A DNA stretch of 64,000 nucleotides from Duganella levis (GCF_009857605.1 NZ_WWCT01000002.1:62001-126000), one strand, 5' to 3'; counted from the first letter of the stretch, positions 36,481 through 49,000 are shown. The notes: generated by a model not told the origin, from the letters alone. Numbers and translations are program-made.

Positions 36481-37974
36481 TCAGAGCGTCGGCGGCTGGA
36501 TGGCGGCCGGGCCGTGAAAAGTCGGTACGCCGGTCAGCACGCCGTGGAAGTCCTTTAGCACCGGTCCCACATGCAGGCCGCTGGAACTGATTTCGAAACG
36601 GCGCAGGGTGCGTTCGTGCGAGCTGCCGCGCTTCTTGAAGACCGAGATGGCCTGGCGCACCTCGCCATCAGCCTCGAAGTAGCGCAGCATGATGATGTTG
36701 TCGGCCAGGTAGCTGGCGTCGACGGCGGAGGTCATGTTGGCGCCCATCACGCCTGACTGCACGCCGACCAACATGCTGACCACGCCGCGCTGGCCCAGGT
36801 AGGTCAGCAGCTCGTGCAGATGGACGATCAGGAAGCGTTCGTCCGGCACCGCGTTCAGGTAGCCGTTGAGGCTATCGATGACGACGATGCGCGCGCCTTG
36901 CTCCACCGCCAGCATGACGGCACTGGAAAATTCGCCCGGCGACAGTTCGGCCGGATCGATCTGCTGCACCGACAGCAGGCCGGCGTCAATGGCGCCGCTG
37001 AGGTTGAAGCCGAGGTTGGCGCAGCGGTTCAGCATATTATTGCGCGCTTCCTCGAACAGGAACATGGCGCATTTCTCGCCGCGCTGGGTGGCGGCGTGCA
37101 CGAATTGCGCCGTCAGCGACGACTTGCCGGTGCCGGACGGGCCGGACAGCAGGGTGCTCATGCCTTCCTCCAGGCCGCCGCCGAGCAGCGCGTCCAGCGC
37201 CGGCAGGCCGCTCGACAATTGGCGGCGGCTGCTGGATTCGCGCGTGGTGGCCGCCACCAGGCGCGGATAGACATACAGGCCGCCCTTGATGATCTTGTAG
37301 TCATGCGAGCCGCCACGGAAAGCCACGCCGCGGTATTTGACCACGCGTAGCCGGCGCCGTTCGGCGCCGTAGGCTTGGTCGGCCAGTTCCAGCGTCATGA
37401 CGCCGTGCGCCACGCTGCGCACCTGGAGGTCGGTGGAGAGCGCGGTACGGTCGTCGAGGAAGATGGTGGTGCAGTTGCGGCTGCTCAGGTACTGTTTCAG
37501 CGCCAGCACCTGGCGCCGGTAGCGCAGCGGGCTTTCCGCCAGCAGCTGCAGTTCCGACAGCGAATCGAGCACCACGCGGCGCGGCTGATAGCGGTCAATG
37601 GCGCCAAGGATACGCTGGGTGGTGTTGCCGAGTTCGATTTCAGACGGATGGAAGATGGTGTACTGCTGGTCCGGATCGAGCGCCTTTTCGTCGGGGATGA
37701 TTTCCTCGATGTGGATGCCATCCATGCTCCAGCCGTGCGACTGCGCCACGCTGAGCAGTTCCACCCTGGTTTCGGCCAGCGTAATGTACAGCGTGGCCTC
37801 GCCGCGCCGCACGCCTTCGTTGAGGAACTGCAGCGCCAGTGTGGTCTTGCCAGTGCCCGGTTCGCCTTCGACCAGGTACAGCCGGTCCTTGGTCAGGCCG
37901 CCGGTGAGGACATCGTCCAGGCCCGGCACGCCGGTGGGGAGAAAATCGGTGCTCAGGCTGTTTTGTTCTTCCAT
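36481..37974 (-). CDS. Double-domain KaiC-like ATPase
   Basis: A 497-residue RecA-like ATPase with two KaiC domains: Walker A GEPGTGKT (37-44) and GPSGTGKS (278-285). In the second domain the catalytic glutamate pair is intact (E308, E309); in the first one is replaced (A67-E68 in TLYITLAETR). The segment that aligns with the cyanobacterial KaiC phosphosites S431/T432 reads S421-Y422 (DASYLADNI), so the serine is kept and the threonine is tyrosine. No kaiA or kaiB nearby. Start ATG at 37974; a TTG at 37992 is in frame. Operon with the hybrid kinase downstream and perhaps the cyclase upstream (52-base gap). Likely a signalling or timing ATPase; function inferred only. Confidence 0.88.
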   Translation of the reverse strand: MEEQNSLSTDFLPTGVPGLDDVLTGGLTKDRLYLVEGEPGTGKTTLALQFLNEGVRRGEATLYITLAETRVELLSVAQSHGWSMDGIHIEEIIPDEKALDPDQQYTIFHPSEIELGNTTQRILGAIDRYQPRRVVLDSLSELQLLAESPLRYRRQVLALKQYLSSRNCTTIFLDDRTALSTDLQVRSVAHGVMTLELADQAYGAERRRLRVVKYRGVAFRGGSHDYKIIKGGLYVYPRLVAATTRESSSRRQLSSGLPALDALLGGGLEEGMSTLLSGPSGTGKSSLTAQFVHAATQRGEKCAMFLFEEARNNMLNRCANLGFNLSGAIDAGLLSVQQIDPAELSPGEFSSAVMLAVEQGARIVVIDSLNGYLNAVPDERFLIVHLHELLTYLGQRGVVSMLVGVQSGVMGANMTSAVDASYLADNIIMLRYFEADGEVRQAISVFKKRGSSHERTLRRFEISSSGLHVGPVLKDFHGVLTGVPTFHGPAAIQPPTL

Positions 37975-38026
37975 TGGTCGCGTTCCAGGCAATAATTGTT
38001 GTCCTGGACGATGCTACCGGAAAGCG

Positions 38027-40267
<2,241 letters not shown>

Positions 40268-40324
40268 CGCCTTAAGCCACGCTTAAATCTTTCGGTATCA
40301 CCCCGCACTGCACAAAATAGTTGC

Positions 40325-40355
40325 TTGACTTAATTAGAATGATCGTTCATTCTAT
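40325..40355 (+). promoter_or_regulatory. RND operon promoter with TetR-type operator
   Basis: A perfect palindrome with 8-bp arms TAGAATGA / TCATTCTA and spacer TCGT (40335-40354) lies just after TTGACT (40325-40330, candidate -35) and overlaps the -10 region. It is the expected operator for the TetR gene at the end of the same operon (46259-46870). Confidence 0.8.
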
Positions 40356-40391
40356 AGGTTGTGCTTAATTTTTATACAGAAAGCTCATCAC

Positions 40392-41603
40392 ATGGAAGCC
40401 CTTTTCTGCAAAAAAACAATGCTGCGCACCGCTGGTGCCGCAGCTATCGTCTCCGCACTGGCCGTTCTGGCCGGTTGCTCCAAGTCCACGTCCGAAGCAC
40501 CTCACCAGCAGCAGGTGGCGGAAGTGGGCGTTTTCAAAGTGGCGCAAGCGCCGCTGCAAATCACGACCGAACTGCCGGGCCGCACCAGCGCTTACCAAGT
40601 TGCTGAAGTGCGCCCGCAGGTCAGCGGTCTGATTCAGAAACGCCTGTTTGTCGAAGGCGCCGACGTCAAAGCCGGTGTACCGTTATACCAGATTGACCCG
40701 GCCACGTATCAAGCCGCGTACAACTCCGCCAAGGCGGCCCTGGCCAAGGCCAAGGCCAACCTGCTGACGTCGCAGCCGAAAGTGGGCCGCTATAAAGAGC
40801 TGGTCGCCATCGAAGGCGTCAGCAAGCAGGATTACGACGACGCCGTGGCCGCCTACGAGCAGGCCAAGGCCGATGTGGAGTCGGCCAACGCCGCGCTGGA
40901 ACAAGCCAAGATCAATGTGAATTACACCCACGTCGATGCGCCGATCAGCGGCCGCATCGGCCGTTCGACCGTCACGCCGGGCGCGCTGGTCACCGCCAGC
41001 CAGACCACCGCACTGACCACCGTGCAGCAGCTGGACCCGATCTACGTCGACGTTACCCAGTCGAGCGAAGACATGCTGCGCCTGAAGCGCGACGTCGCCA
41101 ACGGCAGCCTGCGCAAAGACGGCCAGGCCAAGGTCACGCTGGTGCTGTCGGACGGCACCAAGTACGCCGAAGAGGGCAAGTTGCAGTTCTCCGATGTGAC
41201 GGTCGATACCGGCACCGGCAACGTCACGCTGCGCGCGCTGTTCCCGAATCCTAAGCATGATCTGCTGCCTGGCATGTTTGTGCGCGCCATCGTCGATTCC
41301 GGCGTCAACGAGCACGCCATCGCCGTGCCGCAGCAGGGCGTGACCCGCAACGCCAAGGGCGAAGCGACCGCGCTGGTGCTGAACAAGGAAGGCAAGGTCG
41401 AACAACGCGTGCTGACCACCGGCGGCACGCTGGGCGACAAGTGGCTGGTCAAATCGGGCCTGAACGAAGGCGACCTGCTGATCGTCGAAGGCGTGCAGAA
41501 AGTCAAACCAGGTGCGCCGGCCAACGCCGCCAAGCCTGCCGCTGCCCCTGCAGCCGTTGCCGTCGGCGGCGCCGTGCCTGCCAACGCCAAGAGCGCGCAA
41601 TAA
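40392..41603 (+). CDS. RND pump periplasmic adaptor lipoprotein (AcrA/MexA-like)
   Basis: A 403-residue membrane-fusion protein. Lipobox LAVLAGC with C29 to be lipidated; barrel-sandwich and alpha-hairpin parts (VAEVRPQVSGLIQKRLFVEGADVKAGVPLYQID, EQAKADVESANAALEQAKIN, VDAPISGRIGRS). It links the inner-membrane pump to the outer-membrane channel. Start ATG at 40392; an ATG at 40419 would also keep the lipobox. First gene of a four-gene operon under the palindromic operator. Confidence 0.92.
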   Translation: MEALFCKKTMLRTAGAAAIVSALAVLAGCSKSTSEAPHQQQVAEVGVFKVAQAPLQITTELPGRTSAYQVAEVRPQVSGLIQKRLFVEGADVKAGVPLYQIDPATYQAAYNSAKAALAKAKANLLTSQPKVGRYKELVAIEGVSKQDYDDAVAAYEQAKADVESANAALEQAKINVNYTHVDAPISGRIGRSTVTPGALVTASQTTALTTVQQLDPIYVDVTQSSEDMLRLKRDVANGSLRKDGQAKVTLVLSDGTKYAEEGKLQFSDVTVDTGTGNVTLRALFPNPKHDLLPGMFVRAIVDSGVNEHAIAVPQQGVTRNAKGEATALVLNKEGKVEQRVLTTGGTLGDKWLVKSGLNEGDLLIVEGVQKVKPGAPANAAKPAAAPAAVAVGGAVPANAKSAQ

Positions 41604-41614
41604 GGAGTTAGTCT

Positions 41615-44600
41615 ATGTCTCGTTTCTTTATTGATCGCCCGATTTTTGCGTGGGTGGTCGCGATCGTGATTATGCTGGGCGGCATAATCTCGATTCTCGG
41701 CCTGCCGATCGCACAGTATCCAAGCATTGCGCCGCCGTCGATTTCGATCAGCGGCACCTACCCAGGCGCCTCGGCCAAGACCGTGGAAAACGCCGTTACC
41801 CAGATCATCGAACAAAAGATGAAGGGTATCGACGGCCTGCGTTATATGTCGTCGTCGTCCGATTCGGCCGGTGGCGTGACGCTGACGCTGACCTTCAAGA
41901 GCGGCACCAATCCTGACATCGCGCAGGTGCAGGTGCAGAACAAGCTGCAGCTGGCCACGCCGCTGCTGCCTGCCGCCGTGCAGCAGCAAGGCCTGGTGGT
42001 TGCGAAAGCCACCAAGAACTTCCTGATGGTGCTGGGCTTTGTCTCCGAAGACGGCTCGATGAAGCAGGCCGACATCGGCGACTACGTCACCGCCAGCGTG
42101 ATCGATCCGGTCTCGCGTGTGGAAGGCGTGGGCGATGTGACCAACTTCGGTTCGCAGTACGCCATGCGCATCTGGCTGGACGCCGCCAAGCTGCAAAGCT
42201 ATCAGCTGACGCCGGCCGATGTCAGCGCCGCGATCAGCGCGCAGAACACCGAAGTCTCGGCTGGCCAGTTGGGCGGCCTGCCGGCCGTCGCCGGCCAGCA
42301 GCTGAACGCCACCGTGACCGCGCAAAGCCGCTTGCAAACGGCCGAGCAGTTCGGTGAGATCCTGCTGAAAACCGCCTCCAGCGGCGCCACCGTGCATCTG
42401 CGCGATGTGGCCCGCATGGAGCTGGGCAGCGAGACCTATAACATCCTGGCGCGCTACAACGGCAAGCCGGCATCCGGTATGGCGATCAAGCTGGCTACCG
42501 GCGCCAACGCGCTGGACACCGCCAATGCGGTCAAGGCCAAGATCAAGTCGATGGAAGGCCAGTTCCCGAAAGGCCTGAAAGCCGTCGTCGCCTTCGACAC
42601 CACCCCGTTCGTCAAGCTGTCGATTGAAGAAGTGGTGAAAACCCTGGTCGAGGCAATCGTCCTGGTGTTCCTGGTGATGTACCTGTTCCTGCAAAACTTC
42701 CGCGCCACGCTGATTCCGACCATGGCGGTGCCGGTGGTGCTGCTGGGTACCTTCGCCATCCTGTCGGCGCTGGGCTATTCGATCAACACGCTGACCATGT
42801 TTGCGGTGGTGCTGGCGATTGGTCTGCTGGTGGATGATGCGATCGTGGTGGTGGAAAACGTCGAGCGCGTGATGACGGACGAAGGCTTGTCGCCGCTGGA
42901 AGCGACGCGCAAGTCGATGACCCAGATCAGCGGCGCGCTGGTGGGTATCGCCATGGTGCTGTCGGCGGTGTTTGTGCCGATGGCCTTCTTCAGCGGTTCG
43001 ACCGGCGTGATTTACCGCCAGTTCTCGGTGACCATTGTGTCGGCGATGGTGCTGTCGGTGCTGGTGGCGATGATCTTCACGCCAGCGCTGTGCGCCACCA
43101 TCCTGAAGCCGGTGGAAAAAGGCCATGCCATGTCGAACAAGGGTTTCTTCGGTTGGTTCAACCGTACCTTTGAGCGTGGCACCAATAAATACCAGGGCAT
43201 CGTCGGTTCGATCCTGAATCGCGGCGGCCGTTCGCTGGTGCTGTATGCAGTGCTGCTGGTAGTGCTGGCCGTGGTGTTCATGCGCCTGCCGACTTCCTTC
43301 CTGCCGGAAGAAGACCAGGGCGTGCTGTTCTCGCAGATCCAGCTGCCTACCGGCGCGACCCAGCAACGCACGCTGAAAGTGATTGAAAAAGTCGAGAACC
43401 ACTTCCTGACCAACGAGAAGGACAACGTCGCTTCCGTGTTCGCGGTGGCTGGCTTCAGCTTCAGCGGCAATGGCCAGAACACCGGCATCGCCTTCGTGCG
43501 GATGAAGGACTGGGCGGATCGTCCGGGCGTCGCCAACCGCGTCAGCTCGATCGTCGGCCGCGCCATGGGTTCGTTCTCGCAGATCAAGGACGCGATGGTG
43601 TTCGCCTTTGCGCCACCTGCTGTGCTGGAACTGGGTAACGCCAGCGGCTTCGACTTGCAGCTGCAGGATATCGGCGGCGTCGGTCACGATGCGCTGATGG
43701 CTGCGCGTAACCAGATGCTGGGCATGGCCTCGCAGAGCAAGCTGCTGGTGGGCGTGCGTCCTAACGGCCAGGAAGATACGCCGCAGTACAAGATCACCGT
43801 CGACCAGCAGAAAGCGATTGCACTGGGCCTGACCGTGTCCGATGTGAACTCGGTGCTGAGCACTGCCTGGGGTAGCGCCTACGTCAACGACTTCGTCGAC
43901 CGTGGCCGCGTGAAGAAGGTCTACCTGCAAGGCGCCGCCGAAGCGCGCATGACGCCGGAAGACCTGAACAAATGGTTCGTGCGTAATTCCAGCGGCCAGA
44001 TGGTGCCTTTCTCGTCGTTCTCGTCGGGCGAATGGATTTACGCCTCGCCGCGCCTGGAGCGCTACAACGGCCTGCCGTCGACCGAGATCCTGGGTGCGCC
44101 TGCGCCGGGTCAGAGTTCGGGTACCGCCATGCTGGAAATCGAAAAACTGGCGACGCAACTGCCGCCGGGTATCGGTTTCGAGTGGACCGGCCTGTCGACC
44201 GAAGAACGCGACTCCGGCTCGCAGACCACGCAGCTGTACGCAATCTCGGTACTGATCGTGTTCCTGTGCCTGGCCGCGCTGTATGAAAGCTGGTCGATTC
44301 CGTTCTCGGTGCTGCTGGTAGTGCCGCTGGGTGTGATCGGCGCAGTGGTCGCAACCTATGTGTTCAAGCTGTCCAACGACGTCTACTTCCAGGTCGGTCT
44401 GCTGACCGTGGTCGGTCTGGCGGCGAAGAATGCGATTCTGATCGTGGAGTTTGCGAAGGAACTGCAGGACGCCGGCGAGGATCTGAAGAAGGCCACGCTG
44501 CACGCGGTCAAAATGCGTCTGCGTCCGATCCTGATGACTTCCATCGCGTTTGGCCTGGGCGTGTTCCCGCTGGCGATCAGCAGCGGCGCCGGTTCCGGCA

Positions 44601-44752
44601 GCCAGAATGCGATTGGCATCGGTGTGCTGGGCGGGATGCTGACGGCGACCTTCCTGGGGATCTTCTTCGTGCCGCTGTTCTTTGTGCTGGTGCGTGGCTA
44701 CTTCGCTCCGAAGAAGCCGGCCGCTCCTGCTCCTGCTGTAGAGGTGCACTAA
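41615..44752 (+). CDS. RND multidrug efflux transporter (AcrB/MexB-like)
   Basis: A 1045-residue HAE1-family pump, full length. It starts [21 protein letters not shown] and has the proton-relay aspartate pair in [18 protein letters not shown] and the other conserved helices ([17 protein letters not shown]). Two large periplasmic porter loops are present. Drug/proton antiporter of the inner membrane, partner of the adaptor upstream (11-base gap) and the channel downstream (1-base gap). Confidence 0.95.
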   Translation: MSRFFIDRPIFAWVVAIVIMLGGIISILGLPIAQYPSIAPPSISISGTYPGASAKTVENAVTQIIEQKMKGIDGLRYMSSSSDSAGGVTLTLTFKSGTNPDIAQVQVQNKLQLATPLLPAAVQQQGLVVAKATKNFLMVLGFVSEDGSMKQADIGDYVTASVIDPVSRVEGVGDVTNFGSQYAMRIWLDAAKLQSYQLTPADVSAAISAQNTEVSAGQLGGLPAVAGQQLNATVTAQSRLQTAEQFGEILLKTASSGATVHLRDVARMELGSETYNILARYNGKPASGMAIKLATGANALDTANAVKAKIKSMEGQFPKGLKAVVAFDTTPFVKLSIEEVVKTLVEAIVLVFLVMYLFLQNFRATLIPTMAVPVVLLGTFAILSALGYSINTLTMFAVVLAIGLLVDDAIVVVENVERVMTDEGLSPLEATRKSMTQISGALVGIAMVLSAVFVPMAFFSGSTGVIYRQFSVTIVSAMVLSVLVAMIFTPALCATILKPVEKGHAMSNKGFFGWFNRTFERGTNKYQGIVGSILNRGGRSLVLYAVLLVVLAVVFMRLPTSFLPEEDQGVLFSQIQLPTGATQQRTLKVIEKVENHFLTNEKDNVASVFAVAGFSFSGNGQNTGIAFVRMKDWADRPGVANRVSSIVGRAMGSFSQIKDAMVFAFAPPAVLELGNASGFDLQLQDIGGVGHDALMAARNQMLGMASQSKLLVGVRPNGQEDTPQYKITVDQQKAIALGLTVSDVNSVLSTAWGSAYVNDFVDRGRVKKVYLQGAAEARMTPEDLNKWFVRNSSGQMVPFSSFSSGEWIYASPRLERYNGLPSTEILGAPAPGQSSGTAMLEIEKLATQLPPGIGFEWTGLSTEERDSGSQTTQLYAISVLIVFLCLAALYESWSIPFSVLLVVPLGVIGAVVATYVFKLSNDVYFQVGLLTVVGLAAKNAILIVEFAKELQDAGEDLKKATLHAVKMRLRPILMTSIAFGLGVFPLAISSGAGSGSQNAIGIGVLGGMLTATFLGIFFVPLFFVLVRGYFAPKKPAAPAPAVEVH

Positions 44753-44753
44753 T

Positions 44754-46190
44754 ATGATGAAAAAATCTTTATTCACGATGGCGGCGCTGGCGATGTTGGC
44801 CGGCTGCAGCCTGGCGCCGGTGTATGAACGCCCGGCGCAACCGGTGGCGCCAGCCTTCCCGAACGGCGACGCCTACAAAGGCGTGCCGCAGGCGGCGGCC
44901 GATGCCAAGCCGGTGTCGCAAATCCTGTGGCGCGAATACTTCGCCGACGCCAAGCTGCGCAAGGTGATCGAGCTGGCGCTGGTGAACAACCGCGACCTGC
45001 GCGTCTCGGTGCTCAACATCGAGAAGGCCAAGGCGCAGTACAACATCGACACGGCGGCGCTGCTGCCGAAACTGTCGGCCAATGTTAGCCAGAGCGCATC
45101 GCGCACGCCGTCCAACATGACCGGCACCGGCCAGTCGGTCATCAACCGCCAGTACAACGGCGGCCTGGTGATGTCCTCGTATGAGCTGGACTTCTTCGGC
45201 AAGGTGCGCAACCAGTCCGAGGCTGGCCTGCAAAGCTACCTGGGCACCGAGGAAGCGCGCCGCACGCAGCAGATTACGCTGGTGTCGGAAGTGGCGAATG
45301 CCTATCTGACGCTGATCGCCGATCAGCAGCGTTTGAAGCTGTCGCTGGAGACCGTCAAAAGCCAGCAGACCAGCTATGACCTGAGCAAGAAGCGCTTCGC
45401 TTCGGGCGTGGTGGCCGGCACCGATATGTACGACGCGCAGACCAGCGTGGAAACCGCGCGCAACGACGCCGCGGTCTACACCGCGCAAGTGGCGCTGGAC
45501 CAGAACGCGCTGGCGCTGCTGGTCGGCAGCGCCGTGCCGGACGAGCTGCTGCCAACCGGCGAGCTGGAAGAGGTGACGCAGCTGGCGGCAATTCCAGCCG
45601 GCCTGCCATCGGACCTGCTGCAATCGCGTCCGGACGTGCAGGAAGCGGAGCGCTCGCTGCGCGCCGCCAATGCCAATATCGGCGTGGCGCGCGCCGCCTT
45701 CTTCCCGAGCATTTCGCTGACGGCGTCGGGCGGTAGCGCCAGCAGTACCTTGTCCGGTTTGTTCAAGGCCGGTTCGTCGACGTGGAGCTTTGCGCCGCAG
45801 ATCAACCTGCCGATCTTCGATGGTGGCGTCAACCGCGCCAACCTGAATATCGCCAAGGCCGATCGCGACATCTCGGTGGCGCAGTATGAGAAGTCGGTGC
45901 AGACCGCGTTCCGCGAAGTGGCCGATGCACTGGCCACGCGCGGCACGCTGGATCAGCGCCTGTCGTCGTCGCAGGCGCTGGTTGAGGCTTCGCAGAAGAG
46001 CTACACCATCAACGAAGCGCGCTATCGCCAGGGGGCTGACACCTACCTGAACGCGCTGGTGTCGCAACGCGCGCTGTACACGGCGCAGCAAGCTTTGATC
46101 ACCACGCGCCTTGCAAAAAACAGCAATGCCGTCACCTTGTATAAGGTGCTGGGCGGCGGCTGGCAGCCTGAGTTGCCACCGCAGCGCTGA
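44754..46190 (+). CDS. Outer-membrane efflux channel (OprM/NodT-like)
   Basis: A 478-residue lipoprotein channel of the outer membrane factor family with lipobox MLAGCS (C18). Two repeated halves rich in alpha-hairpin and beta-strand signature (LPKLSANVSQSASRTPS; SRPDVQEAERSLRAANANIGVARAAFFPSISLTA). It completes the tripartite pump. Two ATGs in tandem at 44754 and 44757. A strong hairpin (46199-46223) separates it from the repressor gene. Confidence 0.94.
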   Translation: MMKKSLFTMAALAMLAGCSLAPVYERPAQPVAPAFPNGDAYKGVPQAAADAKPVSQILWREYFADAKLRKVIELALVNNRDLRVSVLNIEKAKAQYNIDTAALLPKLSANVSQSASRTPSNMTGTGQSVINRQYNGGLVMSSYELDFFGKVRNQSEAGLQSYLGTEEARRTQQITLVSEVANAYLTLIADQQRLKLSLETVKSQQTSYDLSKKRFASGVVAGTDMYDAQTSVETARNDAAVYTAQVALDQNALALLVGSAVPDELLPTGELEEVTQLAAIPAGLPSDLLQSRPDVQEAERSLRAANANIGVARAAFFPSISLTASGGSASSTLSGLFKAGSSTWSFAPQINLPIFDGGVNRANLNIAKADRDISVAQYEKSVQTAFREVADALATRGTLDQRLSSSQALVEASQKSYTINEARYRQGADTYLNALVSQRALYTAQQALITTRLAKNSNAVTLYKVLGGGWQPELPPQR

Positions 46191-46198
46191 TGCTGCAC

Positions 46199-46223
46199 GG
46201 TGGACGCCGCACTGGCGTCCACC
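46199..46223 (+). terminator. Strong hairpin between channel and repressor genes
   Basis: GGTGGACGCC and GGCGTCCACC form a perfect 10-bp stem with a 5-base loop, 9 bases after the channel stop. The following bases (GGTTTGATCTTTTC) are only moderately T-rich, so it may lower rather than stop transcription of the tetR gene, or protect the pump mRNA 3' end. Confidence 0.6.
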
Positions 46224-46258
46224 GGTTTGATCTTTTCATATTACCCAAGGACCGCTCC

Positions 46259-46870
46259 ATGAAATCCCACGTCAAGCGACGCACTGACCCGGAACGGGCG
46301 CAGAGTCGCCGTAACCAGGTTTTGCAGGCCGCTGCCGTGTGCTTCGCGCGCAGCGGCTTCCATGGCGCCAGCATGTCCGAGATTTCGAAAGAAGCCGGCA
46401 TGAGCGCGGGCCACATCTACAACTACTTCGACAACAAGGAAGCCATCATCATGGCCTTCGTCGACCTGGAGTCGGAGCATGTGGCGGCGCAGTTGCGCGA
46501 GTTGGGCGGCAAGGACGATCCGCTGCAATCGATGATCGACGAGGCGCCGCGCCACATCGACGAGAACCTCGATCCGGAGTACTTCCAGCTGCCGCTGGAG
46601 ATGTTTGCCGAAGCGGCGCGCAATCCCAAGATCGCTGAAGCGATACGGGCCTCCGACGTGGTGGCCATGGCCGAGTTCCGGCCCATCATCAAGCGCGAGC
46701 GCGAACGGCGCGGCCTGCCGGTGGACGACGCGCTGCTTGACGGCCGCATCAACACCATGGTGTCGCTGTTCCACGGCCTGCCGATCCGTTCACTGCACCG
46801 TCCGGACATGGACCGCAACTCCCTTGTGGAAGGGTACCGGGTCGCCATGAAGGCGCTGCTGCTGAGCTGA
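46259..46870 (+). CDS. TetR/AcrR-family repressor of the RND operon
   Basis: A 203-residue regulator. N-terminal TetR helix-turn-helix: QVLQAAAVCFARSGFHGASMSEISKEAGMSAGHIYNYFDNKEAI, with a ligand-binding C-terminal domain. AAGGA precedes the start ATG at 46259 by 8 bases. As last gene of the pump operon it probably binds the palindrome at 40335-40354, giving negative autoregulation. Confidence 0.9.
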   Translation: MKSHVKRRTDPERAQSRRNQVLQAAAVCFARSGFHGASMSEISKEAGMSAGHIYNYFDNKEAIIMAFVDLESEHVAAQLRELGGKDDPLQSMIDEAPRHIDENLDPEYFQLPLEMFAEAARNPKIAEAIRASDVVAMAEFRPIIKRERERRGLPVDDALLDGRINTMVSLFHGLPIRSLHRPDMDRNSLVEGYRVAMKALLLS

Positions 46871-46956
46871 TTTGTCTCTTAATGTATCCTTCCGCTGCAC
46901 GCGGTTGGCTGCTGTTGTACCATGCGTGATGTCCCTCTACAGCCTACAGGAGCATC

Positions 46957-47664
46957 ATGACTTCCTACGTAATTCCCGCCCATGACATCGTCGGCCTGCC
47001 GGTCGCCGGTACTTCCGATTTGTTCCCGGTGCGCCGCGTCTACTGCGTCGGCCGCAACTACGCCGGCCACGCGCGCGAGATGGGCTCCGACCCGACCCGC
47101 GAACCGCCATTCTTCTTCTCCAAGCCGGGCGACGCCCAGGCCGTAGTGCCGGCCGCGCCGAACCGCGTGCTGGAACTGCCGTACCCGCCGCTGACCAACA
47201 ACCTGCACTACGAGTGCGAACTGGTGGTCGCGCTGGGCAAGGGCGGCGCCAATATCTCGGTGGAAGATGCGGCCTCGCACATCTTCGGCTACGCCGTCGG
47301 CTTCGACATGACGCGCCGCGATCTGCAATTCAAGATGCGCGACGTCGGCCGTCCGTGGGAAATCGGCAAGGCGTTCGACTACTCGGCGCCGATCGGCCTG
47401 ATCACCCGCGCCGAAGATGCGGGCGACATCAACCACGCCGCGATCCAGCTGGATGTGGATGGCGTGACCAGGCAGTCGTCGGATATTTCGGAGCTGATTT
47501 GGTCGATCAGCGAAACCATCGCCAACCTGTCGACTTATTTCACGCTGGCGCCGGGCGACTTGATCTTCAGCGGCACGCCGGAAGGTGTGGGCGCGGTGGT
47601 GCGCGGTAACGTCCTGGAAGGCAAGGTTGCCGGCCTGTCGCCGATTACCGTTAAATTGGTATAA
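46957..47664 (+). CDS. Fumarylacetoacetate hydrolase-family protein
   Basis: A 235-residue FAH-fold enzyme. Typical motifs: VYCVGRNYAGHAREMGSD, the metal-binding YECELVVALGKGG, GFDMTRRDLQ, and FSGTPEGVGAV. Members hydrolyse or decarboxylate acylpyruvates (fumarylpyruvate hydrolase, oxaloacetate decarboxylase and similar). A substrate cannot be chosen from sequence alone. Stand-alone; AGGAG lies before the ATG. Confidence 0.9.
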   Translation: MTSYVIPAHDIVGLPVAGTSDLFPVRRVYCVGRNYAGHAREMGSDPTREPPFFFSKPGDAQAVVPAAPNRVLELPYPPLTNNLHYECELVVALGKGGANISVEDAASHIFGYAVGFDMTRRDLQFKMRDVGRPWEIGKAFDYSAPIGLITRAEDAGDINHAAIQLDVDGVTRQSSDISELIWSISETIANLSTYFTLAPGDLIFSGTPEGVGAVVRGNVLEGKVAGLSPITVKLV

Positions 47665-47669
47665 ACCGT

Positions 47670-48494
47670 TTATAGCAGCGCGTCGATGGCGCTCAGTGCC
47701 GTCAACGCGTTGGCCGCCAGCCCCACATCCTGCGGGCTGGCGACCTGCGGCTCACGCGGGTTAATCCGTATCATGCGGCCGTTGTAGTGGCGGATCACGG
47801 ACTGGCCGAAATGGCGCACCGATGGAATCGCCACCCCGGCGCCCAGTTCAATCACCAACGGATTGCTGGCTTTGTGCAGCAGCGCGTGCAGACGCGCTTC
47901 CTGGGCGCTGGCACGCGACTCGATCCAGCCGCCGTCACCAAACATCAGGATATTCGGCCGCGCCAATTCGCCGCAGTGTGGGCAGGTGGGCGCCTGGTTC
48001 AATAGCTGGCAGTTGACCGTATCCACTTGCGGCGTGTAGCCGTCCGCCGGCCAGATATGGTCGCCGCAGGGCGACAGGCATTGCAGATGGTGGATGGAGC
48101 CGTGGCACTCTAGGATGCGTTGCGGATCGAAGCCGGCCTTCTGGAAATGGCCGTCGACATTGCTGGTGAAGACGCCGACGCCATGCGGCATGCGTTCGCC
48201 CCATCGCTTCAGCAGAGTGAAGCCGGCGTGTGGCTGCGTGTCGCGGTAGAGATTGAGCCGATGGCCGTAAAAGCCCCAGGCCAGCGCCGGATCTTCGTGA
48301 AAAGTGGCGGGCGAGGCGACGCTGGTAAATGCCATCCGCGCGCGGCCAAGGGCAGGGTAGGCCTGCCAGAAACCGTCATTGCCGCGAAAATCCGGCAAGC
48401 CCGAATCGACGCCCATGCCGGCGCCGGCCGCGACAATCAGCAGGTCGGCTTGTTGGATCAGGGCGGCGGCTTGTTCGAGATCGGCAGTATCCAT
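47670..48494 (-). CDS. Sir2-family NAD-dependent deacetylase-like protein
   Basis: A 274-residue sirtuin-type protein: NAD motif GAGMGVDSGLPDFRG near residue 23, SNVDGHF (the usual TQNVD varied), catalytic HGS histidine, and two cysteine pairs (CLSPC, CPHC) for structural zinc. These features place it in the Sir2 group; several such bacterial proteins act on NAD itself or on ADP-ribosylation rather than on acetyl-lysine. Convergent with the FAH gene, ending 5 bases from it. Confidence 0.87.
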   Translation of the reverse strand: MDTADLEQAAALIQQADLLIVAAGAGMGVDSGLPDFRGNDGFWQAYPALGRARMAFTSVASPATFHEDPALAWGFYGHRLNLYRDTQPHAGFTLLKRWGERMPHGVGVFTSNVDGHFQKAGFDPQRILECHGSIHHLQCLSPCGDHIWPADGYTPQVDTVNCQLLNQAPTCPHCGELARPNILMFGDGGWIESRASAQEARLHALLHKASNPLVIELGAGVAIPSVRHFGQSVIRHYNGRMIRINPREPQVASPQDVGLAANALTALSAIDALL

Positions 48495-48563
48495 GATGCC
48501 ATCTTAGCTGCGCCCGGCAAACATGACAAATACTTAAACCCGCTGCTATAATAAGCCGTTCGT

Positions 48564-48640
<77 letters not shown>

Positions 48641-48657
48641 ACAAAATCAACGACTTA

Positions 48658-48682
48658 GGCCAGCCAAGATGCTGGCCTTTTT
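48658..48682 (+). terminator. Terminator of the tRNA-Pro transcript
   Basis: GGCCAGC and GCTGGCC with a 6-base loop, followed by TTTTTCTT, 18 bases after the tRNA CCA end. Confidence 0.9.
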
Positions 48683-48696
48683 CTTGTCCAAGAAAA

Positions 48697-48719
48697 TTAC
48701 CCCTACATTTACCCCTACA
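48697..48719 (+). repeat. Tandem 11-bp direct repeats next to tRNA-Pro
   Basis: TTACCCCTACA occurs twice with a 12-base period, 57 bases after the tRNA. Such repeats resemble integrase arm sites or the tail of an integrase gene beside an attachment site; identification is inference. Confidence 0.5.
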
Positions 48720-48972
48720 AATTTGTGGCCTCGCGTGATGTCCAGTGACACGGCTTGATACTTTGCGTTGTTCGTTTGCTAGCTGCATTGACCCTGTAAG
48801 TTTGACCCGTCCGCCACACCCTCGCTAACGCTGCAATGCCACGTCGATCACTCCAATTTCCCACTCAATGTCATGAGTAGGACTGTGTCTTAAACGTGGG
48901 TTAGTTTCATGTGCAATTTACGCGGCAAAGTGGGTCAGGTTTGGATGCAAATCAACACCGTCTAGAATTCCG

Positions 48973-49000
48973 AAACGCCAGTTGCCGCGCTGGCGTTTTT
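48973..49000 (+). terminator. Orphan terminator-like hairpin
   Basis: AAACGCCAG and CTGGCGTTT (9-bp stem, loop 8) end in five T. No gene precedes it on this strand, so it is probably left over from a lost gene. Confidence 0.5.

Noticed and set aside
41042-44776. Very long minus-strand open frame (1244 codons) opposite the RND pump
   Set aside because: Antisense shadow of a GC-rich gene; composition is His/Gln/Arg-rich and there is no ribosome site. The same holds for the plus-strand frame at 75-1910.
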